Shown here in pieces: positions 19,880 through 28,273 of a stretch of DNA of 64,000 bases; position 1 is the stretch's first letter; every line of letters begins with the position of its first letter. Position numbers and translations under genes: made by a program. Below the pieces are notes generated by a model, which worked only from the letters and a program-made list of their open reading frames with translations, was not told where the DNA came from and did no database searches. This stretch comes from Neptunomonas marina (lineage in GTDB: Bacteria > Pseudomonadota > Gammaproteobacteria > Pseudomonadales > Balneatricaceae). The stretch spans positions 186,001-250,000 of the forward strand of contig NZ_SACQ01000005.1 in the NCBI RefSeq assembly GCF_004005935.1, given 5' to 3'.

Positions 19880-20506
19880 ATGAGCGTCCAAGAAATTAAA
19901 CACCCATTAGTACGTCACAAGCTGAGCTTAATGCGCGAAGGCGATAAAAGCACACGTAGCTTCCGACAACTGGCAGCCGAGGTGGGTGCGCTGCTAACTT
20001 ACGAAGCAACCAAAGACCTAGAACTGGAAGAGTATGACCTCGAAGGTTGGTGTGGTCCTATCAAAGGGGAGCGCATTAAGGGTAAGAAGTTTACTGTAGT
20101 GCCTATCCTGCGTGCCGGTATCGGTATGCTAGACGGTGTACTTGATCTTGTGCCAAGTGCGAAGATCAGTGTGGTGGGTCTGTACCGTGATGAAGAGACG
20201 CTAGAGCCTGTTCCTTACTTTGAGAAGCTTGCGCACGATATCGAAGAGCGTATGGCTTTGATTGTTGACCCGATGCTTGCGACGGGTGGCTCTATGATAT
20301 CAACGATCGATATGTTGAAAAATGCCGGTTGTACGAGTATCCGTGCGCTGGTGCTGGTAGCAGCGCCTGAAGGTATTGCAAAGGTACAAGAAGCACATCC
20401 TGATGTTGAGTTGTTCACCGCCTCGATTGATAGCCATCTGAACGAAGCGGGCTATATCATTCCTGGTTTGGGGGATGCTGGCGACAAAATCTTTGGCACC
20501 AAGTAA
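19880..20506 (+). CDS. upp: Uracil phosphoribosyltransferase
   Basis: Makes UMP from uracil and PRPP. The 208-residue length and N-terminus [19 protein letters not shown] match the family. The PRPP site is [11 protein letters not shown], and the uracil-binding region is near the C-terminus ([23 protein letters not shown]). The ATG at 19880 is preferred over 19826, which would add a non-conserved tail. It is followed after 14 nt by the uracil permease gene, the usual salvage pair. Confidence 0.97.
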   Translation: MSVQEIKHPLVRHKLSLMREGDKSTRSFRQLAAEVGALLTYEATKDLELEEYDLEGWCGPIKGERIKGKKFTVVPILRAGIGMLDGVLDLVPSAKISVVGLYRDEETLEPVPYFEKLAHDIEERMALIVDPMLATGGSMISTIDMLKNAGCTSIRALVLVAAPEGIAKVQEAHPDVELFTASIDSHLNEAGYIIPGLGDAGDKIFGTK

Positions 20507-20520
20507 GAGAGCCCCACATC

Positions 20521-21807
20521 ATGAATACGGAAGACTCAACATTTAAAACGGCATTAGCCGGTGCCCAAATGCTCTTTGTAGCATTCGGGGCGCTCGTGCT
20601 AATGCCTTTATTGACTGGCCTTGACCCAAGCGTTGCGCTCTTTACCGCAGGTATTGGTACGCTGCTGTTTCAATTTATCACGAAACGTATGGTGCCAATT
20701 TTCCTGGCATCCTCGTTCGCATTTATCGCGCCTATCCTTTATAGCGTACAGACATGGGGTGTATCCGATACGTTAGGTGGTTTGCTAGCCGCTGGTATCG
20801 TTTACATGGTGTTAGGTACGTTGGTGAAGCTCAAAGGTGTCGGGTTTCTGCACCGCTTAATGCCTCCCGTGGTGACCGGCCCGGTTATTATGGTGATCGG
20901 CCTTGGTCTTGCACCTGTTGCCGTTAACATGGCGATGGGTAAAACAGGAGATGGCGCTGCTGAGCTGTTTCCGTACCAAGATGCGATGATCGTCTCGATG
21001 GTATCGCTGGTAACAACGTTGTTAGTGGCGTCCTATGCCAAAGGCATGTTCCGTCTAGTGCCTATTTTGTTCGGTGTGGCTGCTGGCTACATCGTTGCAC
21101 TGAGCATGGGAATGGTGAGCTTTGATAAAGTTGCAGCTGCGCCGTTGTTTGCTGTGCCTAACTTCACCTTCCCAACGTTAAATTGGCAGGCAATACTCTT
21201 CATGATACCTGTTGCGATTGCCCCGGCTATCGAGCATGTCGGCGATATCTTGGCGATCAGCAATGTGACCGGTAAAGACTATGTGAAAAAACCGGGGCTG
21301 CATCGCACGATCTTCGGTGATGGTGTCGCGACATCTGCAGCGGCTTTGCTAGGTGGTCCGCCAAATACCACTTACTCCGAAGTCACCGGTGCGGTGATGC
21401 TGACCAAAGCGTTTAATCCAAAGGTAATGATCTGGGCAGCTGTGTTTGCAGTGATCATGGCTTTGGTTGCGAAGTTCGGCATCTTCCTGCAAACGATTCC
21501 AACGCCTGTCATGGGTGGCATCCTAATTTTGCTATTCGGATCAATTGCTGCCGTGGGTTTGAACACGTTAATTAAAGCGCGTGTTGACCTTGGCGAGCAG
21601 CGTAATCTAGTGATCGTTGCGACCGTATTGGTATTCGGTATCGGTGGCATGGTTGTGGGCGGTAATGATTTCAGCCTGCAAGGTATCAGCCTGTGTGGTT
21701 TGGTAGCGATTGTATTGAATTTGATCCTACCGGTATCTGCACCGGAAGCTGATGATCTGCATGAAGAGCAAGATTTAGTAGACGATATTTTGAAGCACAG
21801 TAAGTAA
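20521..21807 (+). CDS. uraA: Uracil:proton symporter UraA
   Basis: Inner-membrane nucleobase/ascorbate transporter (NAT/NCS2) family member that imports uracil for Upp. The 428-residue protein has about 14 hydrophobic segments. Family motifs include the conserved acidic residue in APAIEHVGDILAISN (TM8), and GGPPNTTYSEVTGAVMLT (TM10), the substrate-contacting region. Second gene of upp-uraA, ended by the terminator at 21862. Confidence 0.95.
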   Translation: MNTEDSTFKTALAGAQMLFVAFGALVLMPLLTGLDPSVALFTAGIGTLLFQFITKRMVPIFLASSFAFIAPILYSVQTWGVSDTLGGLLAAGIVYMVLGTLVKLKGVGFLHRLMPPVVTGPVIMVIGLGLAPVAVNMAMGKTGDGAAELFPYQDAMIVSMVSLVTTLLVASYAKGMFRLVPILFGVAAGYIVALSMGMVSFDKVAAAPLFAVPNFTFPTLNWQAILFMIPVAIAPAIEHVGDILAISNVTGKDYVKKPGLHRTIFGDGVATSAAALLGGPPNTTYSEVTGAVMLTKAFNPKVMIWAAVFAVIMALVAKFGIFLQTIPTPVMGGILILLFGSIAAVGLNTLIKARVDLGEQRNLVIVATVLVFGIGGMVVGGNDFSLQGISLCGLVAIVLNLILPVSAPEADDLHEEQDLVDDILKHSK

Positions 21808-21854
21808 GCAAATAGCTGGGACGACGATAAGTGGTCCCTAATGTGTGACTTAAC

Positions 21855-21884
21855 TTGTTTTAGAGGCCGGGGTTTGTGTATAAT
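21855..21884 (+). promoter_or_regulatory. Promoter of the rpsF-rpsR-rplI operon
   Basis: TTGTTT (21855-21860), an 18-nt spacer and a perfect -10 TATAAT (21879-21884) predict a start near 21891. The promoter overlaps the uraA terminator hairpin: the -10 box is in the hairpin loop. A leader of about 84 nt then precedes rpsF and holds the S6:S18-type element. Confidence 0.7.
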
Positions 21885-21899
21885 CCCGGCCTCTTTTTT
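21862..21899 (+). terminator. Intrinsic terminator of upp-uraA
   Basis: A 10-bp GC-rich stem AGAGGCCGGG / CCCGGCCTCT (21862-21871 with 21885-21894) closes a 13-nt loop and runs into six T residues (21894-21899). It physically overlaps the promoter of the next operon. Confidence 0.85.
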
Positions 21900-21915
21900 G
21901 AGAAATACTATCAAC

Positions 21916-21969
21916 CTCCTTGCTTTTGGTACTCTTTTTTAAGGTCCAAAGGCTACAAACCGTAAGGAG
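21916..21969 (+). promoter_or_regulatory. S6:S18 ribosomal-protein leader motif (rpsF autoregulation)
   Basis: CTCCTT (21916-21921) pairs with AAGGAG (21964-21969), which is the rpsF ribosome binding site. Inside it, CTTTTGG (21923-21929) pairs with CCAAAGG (21946-21952). The 3' side of the internal loop has 11 nt containing CCG (21960-21962). A CCG in an asymmetric internal loop just before rpsF is the published hallmark of the S6:S18-binding mRNA motif. The inference is that the S6:S18 complex represses translation of its own mRNA. Confidence 0.7.
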
Positions 21970-21974
21970 CTACA

Positions 21975-22391
21975 ATGCGTCATTACGAAATCGTATTCAT
22001 GGTTCACCCGAACCAGAGCGAACAAGTACCAGCAATGGTTGAGCGTTACACTAACGCTATCGAAAGCGCTGAAGGTACAGTTCACCGTCTAGAAGACTGG
22101 GGCCGTCGCCAACTGGCTTACCCAATCAACAACGCTCACAAAGCACACTACATTCTTATGAACATCGAATGTGGCCAAGAGACGTTGGATGAGCTGGAAA
22201 ACATGTTCCGCTACAACGATGCAGTTCTGCGTAACCTGACTATCCGTCGTAAAGAAGCTATCACTGAAGTTTCTCCAATCAAAGCGGCTGAAGCACGCGA
22301 AGAGCGTAAGCCTCGTCGTCACGAAGAAGCAGCTAAACCAGCACCTGCAGCTGAAACTGCAGAAAACGCTTCTGAAGAAGCTGCTGAATAA
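21975..22391 (+). CDS. rpsF: 30S ribosomal protein S6
   Basis: bS6 of the small-subunit platform, which binds as a dimer with S18. The 138-residue product begins [17 protein letters not shown] and has [14 protein letters not shown] long acidic/Ala-rich C-terminal tail (about residues 105-138, ending EEAAE) matches the variable S6 tail. AAGGAG at 21964 is its ribosome binding site. First gene of rpsF-rpsR-rplI. No priB lies between rpsF and rpsR, unlike in E. coli. Confidence 0.98.
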   Translation: MRHYEIVFMVHPNQSEQVPAMVERYTNAIESAEGTVHRLEDWGRRQLAYPINNAHKAHYILMNIECGQETLDELENMFRYNDAVLRNLTIRRKEAITEVSPIKAAEAREERKPRRHEEAAKPAPAAETAENASEEAAE

Positions 22392-22413
22392 TAGAATTTG
22401 AGGAGATATTAAG

Positions 22414-22641
22414 ATGGCTCGTTTTTTCCGTCGTCGTAAGTTCTGCCGTTTCACGGCTGAAGGTGTTCAAGAGATCGATTACAAAGATCTGGACACATTG
22501 AAAGGTTACATCACTGAAACTGGTAAAATCGTACCAAGCCGTATCACAGGTACTAAAGCTCGTTACCAGCGTCAGCTGGCAACTGCTATTAAGCGCGCTC
22601 GTTTCATCGCGCTACTACCTTACACTGACAACCATCAGTGA
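22414..22641 (+). CDS. rpsR: 30S ribosomal protein S18
   Basis: bS18, the partner of S6 on the 30S platform. The 75-residue protein has the typical FRRRKFCRF start and the [25 protein letters not shown] core. It follows rpsF by 22 nt with a GGAG ribosome binding site. The 117-nt gap to rplI contains two hairpins. Confidence 0.98.
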   Translation: MARFFRRRKFCRFTAEGVQEIDYKDLDTLKGYITETGKIVPSRITGTKARYQRQLATAIKRARFIALLPYTDNHQ

Positions 22642-22648
22642 TTAGAAG

Positions 22649-22706
22649 GCTGGCGTACGAAATAGACGCCAGCTGTGATTACGGTACTGATGGCACTAAC
22701 ATCAGT
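22649..22706 (+). other. Tandem hairpins in the rpsR-rplI intergenic region
   Basis: GCTGGCGT / ACGCCAGC (22649-22656 with 22666-22673) and ACTGATG / CATCAGT (22686-22692 with 22700-22706) form two perfect stems with 9- and 7-nt loops. Neither has a T-run, so termination is unlikely. RNA processing or stability sites are possible. Confidence 0.45.
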
Positions 22707-22758
22707 GGAAATTAAGTACTGGGGTCTTTGAGCCGCAGAACATAACGAGGTTTACGAG

Positions 22759-23208
22759 ATGGAAGTTATCCTACTCGAGAAAATTGGTAAGCTAGGTGCA
22801 CTGGGCGATAAAGTTTCAGTTAAAGCTGGCTTCGGTCGTAACTACCTGATCCCTCAGGGCAAAGCTGTACCAGCGACAGAAGCAAATGTTGCTAAGTTCG
22901 AAGAGCGTCGTGCTGAACTTGAGAAAGCAGCAGCAGATAAGCTGACAGCTGCTCAAGCACGTGGTGAAGCACTGGAAGGCCAAGCAGTAACTATCGCGTC
23001 TAAAGCAGGCGACGAAGGTAAGCTGTTCGGTTCTATCGGTACACGTGACATCGCTGAAGCATTCACTGCAGCGGGTCAAGAAGTATGCAAGAGCGAAGTT
23101 CGCTTGCCAGAAGGCGCACTGCGTCACACTGGTGAGTTCGAAGTAGCACTGCAACTGCACCCAGAAGTAACAGTTAACGTTACACTAAACGTTGTTGGCG
23201 AAGCTTAA
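22759..23208 (+). CDS. rplI: 50S ribosomal protein L9
   Basis: bL9, with an N-terminal rRNA-binding domain ([19 protein letters not shown], then [13 protein letters not shown]), a long connecting helix rich in Ala/Glu (about 45-75) and a C-terminal domain. The 149-residue length is standard. It ends the rpsF operon; a strong terminator starts 18 nt after the stop codon. Confidence 0.98.
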   Translation: MEVILLEKIGKLGALGDKVSVKAGFGRNYLIPQGKAVPATEANVAKFEERRAELEKAAADKLTAAQARGEALEGQAVTIASKAGDEGKLFGSIGTRDIAEAFTAAGQEVCKSEVRLPEGALRHTGEFEVALQLHPEVTVNVTLNVVGEA

Positions 23209-23225
23209 TAGCCGATTCAACAACT

Positions 23226-23265
23226 AAAAAAGCACTGCACGGAGCGATCTGTGCGGTGCTTTTTT
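23226..23265 (+). terminator. Intrinsic terminator of rpsF-rpsR-rplI
   Basis: AAAAAAGCACTGCAC (23226-23240) pairs with GTGCGGTGCTTTTTT (23251-23265) over 15 positions with one T-G wobble. The loop is 10 nt and more T residues follow. It separates the ribosomal operon from dnaB. Confidence 0.9.
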
Positions 23266-23316
23266 GTTTTTATAGGTTATGATTTTCCTGCCTGAAAGAT
23301 GATACGAGAGGATGTG

Positions 23317-24699
23317 ATGGAGTTAGCTGAGTTACATGATCAGGAAGTTGCTGATGTCAAAACCGTACCTCACTCCATTGAGGCGGAGCAGTCGGTCCTA
23401 GGGGGGCTGATGCTTGATAACAACGCCTGGGATACTGCCGCTGAAATTCTGATTGAAGATCACTTTTATCGTCACGATCACCGCCTTATCTACCGTGTTA
23501 TGCAGAAGCTGGTTAACAACCAGAGCCCGCTGGATGTGGTGACACTGTCGGAGGAGCTGGATCGGACCGGTGATTTGGACCGGGCTGGCGGCCTTGATTA
23601 TCTCGTTGAACTCGCTAAAAACACACCGAGTGCTGCTAATATTCGTGCCTACGCCGAGATTGTTCGTGACCGCGCATTGCTGCGCCAGATGATCTCTGTG
23701 GCACATGAGATCTCAGAAAACGCCTTTTATCCAGAAGGGCGTGCATCGGATGAGATTCTCAACGATGCCGAACAGCGTATCTTCCAAATTGCTGAAAACC
23801 GTCCGAACCAAGGTGGTCCCGAGTCCGTCAATCCACTGCTGAAGAAAGCGGTCGAGCGCATCGACTTTCTGTTTAACAACAGCAGTGAATTGACCGGTGT
23901 AACGACGGGGTTTGATGATCTTGATGACCGCACCGCCGGAATGCAGCCATCTGATCTCATCATCGTGGCGGCGCGTCCCTCGATGGGTAAAACCACCTTT
24001 GCGATGAACTTGGTGGAAAATGCACTCATGGCGGATGAAAAACCCGTGTTGGTGTTTAGCCTTGAGATGCCTGCCGATCAGCTAGTTTCGCGGATGCTCT
24101 CCTCCCTTGGGCGAATCGATCAAACGAAAGTACGTACCGGTCAGCTCGAAGAGGAGGATTGGCCAAAGCTAACCACTGCGGTGAACATGTTGCGTGATAA
24201 GCCGCTCTTTATCGATGATACCTCGGGTATCAGTCCGAATGAGATGCGGACACGTGCCCGCCGGATTGTGCGAGAGCATGGTGAGATCGGGATGATTATG
24301 GTCGACTATCTGCAATTGATGCAGATAAAGACAGGTAAGGCGAGTAGCCGTGCCGAGGAAATTTCCGAAATCTCGCGCTCTCTTAAAGCGTTAGCCAAGG
24401 AGATGAACTGCCCCGTGGTTGCTCTATCACAGCTTAACCGGAGCTTGGAGAACCGCCCCAATAAGCGCCCGGTAAACTCTGATTTGCGTGAATCAGGTGC
24501 GATTGAGCAGGATGCCGACGTTATCATGTTTATCTATCGTGACGAGGTCTATAACGAAGACTCGAGCGATAAAGGCATTGCAGAGATCATTATTGGTAAG
24601 CAGCGTAACGGCCCAATTGGTTCGATCAAGCTGGCATTTCTTGGCAAGTACACGCGCTTCGAGGGACTCGCACGTGGCAGCTACGAGTTTGACGAGTAA
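23317..24699 (+). CDS. dnaB: Replicative DNA helicase DnaB
   Basis: Hexameric 5'-3' helicase of the replication fork. The 460-residue protein has the N-terminal DnaG-interacting domain (PHSIEAEQSVLGGLMLDN), a linker, and the RecA-like core with Walker A ARPSMGKTT, Walker B-like MIMVDYLQLM, ALSQLNRSLE and the arginine-finger region SDLRESGAIEQDAD. The ATG at 23317 follows GAGAGG; an in-frame ATG at 23299 is possible but has a poorer ribosome binding site. No intein interrupts it. The usual alr neighbour is missing. Confidence 0.97.
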   Translation: MELAELHDQEVADVKTVPHSIEAEQSVLGGLMLDNNAWDTAAEILIEDHFYRHDHRLIYRVMQKLVNNQSPLDVVTLSEELDRTGDLDRAGGLDYLVELAKNTPSAANIRAYAEIVRDRALLRQMISVAHEISENAFYPEGRASDEILNDAEQRIFQIAENRPNQGGPESVNPLLKKAVERIDFLFNNSSELTGVTTGFDDLDDRTAGMQPSDLIIVAARPSMGKTTFAMNLVENALMADEKPVLVFSLEMPADQLVSRMLSSLGRIDQTKVRTGQLEEEDWPKLTTAVNMLRDKPLFIDDTSGISPNEMRTRARRIVREHGEIGMIMVDYLQLMQIKTGKASSRAEEISEISRSLKALAKEMNCPVVALSQLNRSLENRPNKRPVNSDLRESGAIEQDADVIMFIYRDEVYNEDSSDKGIAEIIIGKQRNGPIGSIKLAFLGKYTRFEGLARGSYEFDE

Positions 24700-24714
24700 T
24701 AGCAAGAGCGAGTT

Positions 24715-24740
24715 AAGGGCTGCCTAGGTGCAGCCCTTTT
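24715..24740 (+). terminator. Intrinsic terminator of dnaB
   Basis: AAGGGCTGC / GCAGCCCTT (24715-24723 with 24730-24738) is a perfect 9-bp stem with a 6-nt loop and a TTTT tail. It lies between the convergent dnaB and thioesterase genes. Confidence 0.8.
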
Positions 24741-24742
24741 GT

Positions 24743-25174
24743 TTAGGCCTCTTTTTGAATCACAGCCTTGAACTTTTCGGGTACTGGAATGACCTTACGC
24801 TCGTCATAGTTGAAGAAGACGATCCCTGTTTTCGCGTGCGCGATCTCTTTTCCCGTCTTTTTGTTGGATAGCAGATAGTAGATATCGCAGCCATACTTGT
24901 TGAAGTCGCCCAGTGCGATGTCGATTTGCACAATATCACCATGGAAGCCTTCAGCGAGATAAACGATTGCTGAGTCAGTCATAATGATGCCTGCGCCTTC
25001 GACATCCAGCTCGGTATAATGGTAGTAACTTAGATATCGAATGCGCGCCTCATGTACCATTGAAAGGACGGCATCGTTACCAAGGTGCCCACCGTAGTTA
25101 ACATCACTAATGCGGACGGGAATCTCGGTACTAAATGCGTAATGGTCGGGCATATCGATCTTAATGCGTGCCAT
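24743..25174 (-). CDS. Hotdog-fold acyl-CoA thioesterase family protein
   Basis: A 143-residue single hotdog domain of the 4HBT (4-hydroxybenzoyl-CoA thioesterase/YbgC-like) type. The segment RISDVNYGGHLGNDAVLSMVHEAR has the pattern of the family's active-site helix start, with Asp and an N-x-G-H element. Substrate is unknown. It stands alone between dnaB and a divergent methyltransferase gene. Confidence 0.8.
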   Translation of the reverse strand: MARIKIDMPDHYAFSTEIPVRISDVNYGGHLGNDAVLSMVHEARIRYLSYYHYTELDVEGAGIIMTDSAIVYLAEGFHGDIVQIDIALGDFNKYGCDIYYLLSNKKTGKEIAHAKTGIVFFNYDERKVIPVPEKFKAVIQKEA

Positions 25175-25225
25175 AGTAATTCCTTCTTTTTACAGCTGTT
25201 TCAGCCATAGTAGCAAACCCCTATT

Positions 25226-25858
25226 ATGATAATGAACCTTTACCAGCGACATATTTTTCCTCGGCTACTGGCCGATGTGTCTAAGCGCTTTACTGAAGAT
25301 AGACAGCGCTTGGCTGCGCTATTGCAAGGTGATGTGTTGGAGCTGGGGTCGGGTACCGGCGAGAGTTTCTCTTTCTATCCCGCTGCGGTTAAGCGTGTGG
25401 TTTCGTTGGAATATGACGATCAGCTGTTGGGTTATCAGCAGCCACAGCGGCTGCCGGCTCATTTGGCGAATGAGTGTCTGCTTTTGCAAGGTGATGGTCA
25501 CCAGCTACCCTTTAAAGATGCACAGTTTGATCAGGTATTTTGCTGCTTAGTATTGTGCTCTGTTGCCGATCCAGCTCAGGTCTTAGCTGAAGCGTATCGG
25601 GTGTTAAAGCCTGGCGGTGCGCTGGTGGTGTTTGAGCATGTTGCCGCTGCCCATCAATTGACCCACCGAGCACAGCGTTGGTTGAATCCGCTTTGGCGTC
25701 CACTTGCATGTGGTTGCCAGCTGGAGCGTCAAACCGAGCAGCGTATTCGTGAGGCGGGATTTTGTACCGATAAGCTGAAGCGTTATCGGCATTCAAGCTA
25801 TCCCGCCTTAGTGGGCACCTTTTTAGAGGGGCTGGCTATTAAGCCTGAGAAGTCCTAG
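25226..25858 (+). CDS. Class I SAM-dependent methyltransferase
   Basis: A 210-residue methyltransferase with motif [12 protein letters not shown] near 37-47, an acidic residue ending strand 2 (VVSLEYDD), [14 protein letters not shown] (motif II region) and [14 protein letters not shown] (motif III). Overall it resembles the UbiE/METTL7-like group, which often acts on small molecules or lipids. The substrate is not identifiable. The start may be the ATG at 25226 or 25232. It overlaps bioA tail to tail by 4 nt. Confidence 0.8.
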   Translation: MIMNLYQRHIFPRLLADVSKRFTEDRQRLAALLQGDVLELGSGTGESFSFYPAAVKRVVSLEYDDQLLGYQQPQRLPAHLANECLLLQGDGHQLPFKDAQFDQVFCCLVLCSVADPAQVLAEAYRVLKPGGALVVFEHVAAAHQLTHRAQRWLNPLWRPLACGCQLERQTEQRIREAGFCTDKLKRYRHSSYPALVGTFLEGLAIKPEKS

Positions 25859-27156
25859 TCAGCCAATGACAAATAGCGCTCCACCACATTAACCATGCTG
25901 TGCGCCAAGGTGGCAAGATCCTCAGAGGAGATGACATAAGGCGGCATAATGTATACCAGCTTGCCAAACGGCCGCACCCAAATACCTTCGTCCACAAAAA
26001 GGCTCTGGATTGCTGCACTCTGCACGGGACTGTCCAGCTCAATCACACCGATTGCACCCAACACCCGCACATTTGCCACCCCTACGAGCGCACGAGCTGG
26101 CGCTAGGCCGCTCTCTAATTGTGTCTCGATACGTTGAATATTACTGCGCCAATCACTGTTGATTAACAGTTCAAGGGAGCGGTTAGCGACAGCGCAAGCT
26201 AGCGGGTTACCCATGAACGTTGGTCCATGCATAAAGCAGCCAGCACCGCCTGCTGAGATTGTTTCTGCGATCTGCGTGGTAGTGAGTGTAGCAGCCAGGG
26301 TCATATACCCCCCAGTTAACGCTTTGCCGACACACAGTATATCGGGTGTCACCCCAGCGTGATTACACGCGAAAAGCTCGCCGGTGCGACCAAAGCCTGT
26401 CGCAATTTCGTCTGCGATTAGCAGGATATCATGCTGCTCGCAGAGCGCCTTAGCAGCGCGTAGGTACTCTGGAGAATAGAAATACATCCCCCCAGCGCCT
26501 TGCACAACGGGCTCTAAGATCAGAGCCGCGATGTTGGCATGCTGTTGCTCAATAATAGCTTGCAGTGGGGCGATATCATCGGTCTGCCATGTGTCACCAA
26601 AGCGGGTGTTGGGGCGCTCCGCAAACAGGTGTTGCGGGAGTACATGGCTGAATATTTCGTGCATACCGGTCACCGGATCACAGACAGCCATCGCACCAAA
26701 GGTATCGCCATGATAACCGTTGCGGATGGTGACCATCTTGTGTTTCTCGGGCTTACCCGCTGCATGCCAGTACTGAATGGCCATCTTCAGTGCCACTTCA
26801 ACAGCAACGGAGCCTGAGTCGGCGATAAATACTTTGTCGAGCGAGCCGGGCGTCATCTCAACCAGCTTGCGGCTGAGCTCAATAGCGGGCTCATGGGTTA
26901 GGCCGCCAAACATCACATGAGACATCTGATCAATTTGGGCATGTGCTGCGGCATTGAGTTCAGGGTGGTTGTAGCCGTGGATAACAGACCACCAAGATGC
27001 CATACCGTCGATCAGCTCTCGGCCATCAGCGAGGGTTAGCCGCACGCCCGCTGCCGAGGTGACCGGGTAGACCGGTGGTGGGCTGATCATCGAAGAGTAG
27101 GGGTGCCAGATATGTTCGCGATCAAAGCGCAGTTGGTCATCGGTTAGTGCGGTCAT
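25855..27156 (-). CDS. bioA: Adenosylmethionine-8-amino-7-oxononanoate aminotransferase
   Basis: PLP enzyme that converts KAPA to DAPA with SAM as amino donor, between BioF and BioD in biotin synthesis. The 433-residue protein begins with the BioA-typical [12 protein letters not shown], and has [32 protein letters not shown], the PLP-contacting [14 protein letters not shown] and lysine-containing [11 protein letters not shown]. It is unlinked to bioBFHCD here, about 5 kb away and on the opposite strand. Confidence 0.95.
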   Translation of the reverse strand: MTALTDDQLRFDREHIWHPYSSMISPPPVYPVTSAAGVRLTLADGRELIDGMASWWSVIHGYNHPELNAAAHAQIDQMSHVMFGGLTHEPAIELSRKLVEMTPGSLDKVFIADSGSVAVEVALKMAIQYWHAAGKPEKHKMVTIRNGYHGDTFGAMAVCDPVTGMHEIFSHVLPQHLFAERPNTRFGDTWQTDDIAPLQAIIEQQHANIAALILEPVVQGAGGMYFYSPEYLRAAKALCEQHDILLIADEIATGFGRTGELFACNHAGVTPDILCVGKALTGGYMTLAATLTTTQIAETISAGGAGCFMHGPTFMGNPLACAVANRSLELLINSDWRSNIQRIETQLESGLAPARALVGVANVRVLGAIGVIELDSPVQSAAIQSLFVDEGIWVRPFGKLVYIMPPYVISSEDLATLAHSMVNVVERYLSLAD

Positions 27157-27174
27157 GCTTTTGCCCAGAAACAG

Positions 27175-27203
27175 AAAAGGGCCCCCATTAGAGCCCTTTC
27201 TTT
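27175..27203 (-). terminator. Hairpin terminator between the SLAC1-type gene and bioA
   Basis: AAAGGGC / GCCCTTT (27176-27182 with 27193-27199) form a 7-bp stem with a 10-nt loop. On the minus strand the 3' arm runs into TTTTCTG; on the plus strand TTTCTTT follows. It lies between the SLAC1-type gene and bioA, both on the minus strand, suggesting they are separate units. Confidence 0.6.
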
Positions 27204-27220
27204 AGTATCGCGCAAGCGCG

Positions 27221-28204
27221 CTAATCGGGTTGAAAAACGTTACCGCTAAGTACCGCGCGTGCTGTTTTAACAAGCAGCAGAATCACAACAGCGCTCACAA
27301 CCGCGAGCATGATGTAGCTAAGCGCTGAGAACACTGGCGCACCGGTGCGTACATACATGATCTGAGTAGCGATAGTGAAAGCCGCCAGCGGGAACGAGTA
27401 GGCCCACCACGACATAAAGAAGCCGATACGGGAGAAGCGAGCAAACTGGGTGATAAGCAGCAGCACCACGAAGGCAGCCGCATAGAAGAGGATGCGCGCG
27501 AAGCTGTCGAGCACCTCGTTGTTCAACTTCATATAAGAGATAAATCCAACCGCAGGTGGCGCGATTAAGATAAACAGCGTGGGTAGTAGCTTCTCTGGTA
27601 GTGGGTCATGGAAAATCACGCGATTAAAGATCAGTGTTTTCAGCACTAGCCAGTAGATTAATCCGATACTGAAGAAGAACCAAGATACCTCGTAAAAACC
27701 GTGCTCGACACCTGCGATAGGTACCAGAATGTTGCCCACAACCGGGATGAACCAAGCGGGTGTGCTGTGTGCAATCTTAAAGTGCGGGTGGTGTATCCAG
27801 CGGGTTAACACGTTGAGTGTAAAGATCAGTTGGAGGGAGCTTCCCAAGATCCACAAAAAGCGGGATAGCTCTTGAGAGACCTCTAACGTCGCCACGCTCA
27901 TTAAGATAATGCCGATGGAAAACGCCGGGAAGAAACTCATTTTGATAGGGTGATTGAACTCGGCAATCACGGCCTGTGGATACTTGAATATTTTAAACAG
28001 GTAGCTGATGACAATCGTCACAAACACACAAGCAGAGATGATTAGTAGGCCTTGTGCAATTTCGATGGGCAAGCCGAGAACATGAGCTGACTTTTGCCAA
28101 GCAAGTGTGAGCCCCAGTGTGCCCATAACCATCGCAAAGAAAGCGGCAGGAAAGTGCTGTAAACGTGCAGTTTGAGTTGACCCAGTGTCAGTCGAGGTGG
28201 TCAT
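27221..28204 (-). CDS. SLAC1/TehA-type anion channel or TDT-family transporter
   Basis: A 327-residue membrane protein with about ten hydrophobic segments. Early LQHFPAAFFAMVMGTLGLTLAW is typical of the tellurite-resistance/dicarboxylate transporter (TDT) family, which includes bacterial TehA, plant SLAC1 and fungal sulfite exporter Ssu1. Substrate cannot be read from sequence; anions such as nitrate, chloride or sulfite are candidates. It has its own promoter-like region with a 16-bp palindrome just downstream of a perfect TATAAT, and a GAGG ribosome binding site. Confidence 0.82.
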   Translation of the reverse strand: MTTSTDTGSTQTARLQHFPAAFFAMVMGTLGLTLAWQKSAHVLGLPIEIAQGLLIISACVFVTIVISYLFKIFKYPQAVIAEFNHPIKMSFFPAFSIGIILMSVATLEVSQELSRFLWILGSSLQLIFTLNVLTRWIHHPHFKIAHSTPAWFIPVVGNILVPIAGVEHGFYEVSWFFFSIGLIYWLVLKTLIFNRVIFHDPLPEKLLPTLFILIAPPAVGFISYMKLNNEVLDSFARILFYAAAFVVLLLITQFARFSRIGFFMSWWAYSFPLAAFTIATQIMYVRTGAPVFSALSYIMLAVVSAVVILLLVKTARAVLSGNVFQPD

Positions 28205-28227
28205 ACTAGCCTCATGATAATGTATTA

Positions 28228-28243
28228 ATTAGATGTATCTAAT
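28228..28243. promoter_or_regulatory. Palindromic operator candidate at the SLAC1-type gene
   Basis: The perfect palindrome ATTAGAT-GT-ATCTAAT lies 24-39 nt upstream of the start codon. A perfect minus-strand -10 TATAAT (complement of 28244-28249) sits immediately next to it, so the palindrome would cover the transcription start. This is classic repressor placement. The half-site resembles those of ArsR-family sulfide/redox repressors as I recall them; no regulator gene is adjacent. Confidence 0.5.
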
Positions 28244-28273
28244 ATTATATTTTTTCCGTCGGCGCGCCAAGCG

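Noticed and set aside
21372-21914. 180-residue minus-strand ORF overlapping the end of uraA
   Set aside because: It covers the conserved uraA C-terminus and the rpsF promoter/terminator region; no recognisable domain.
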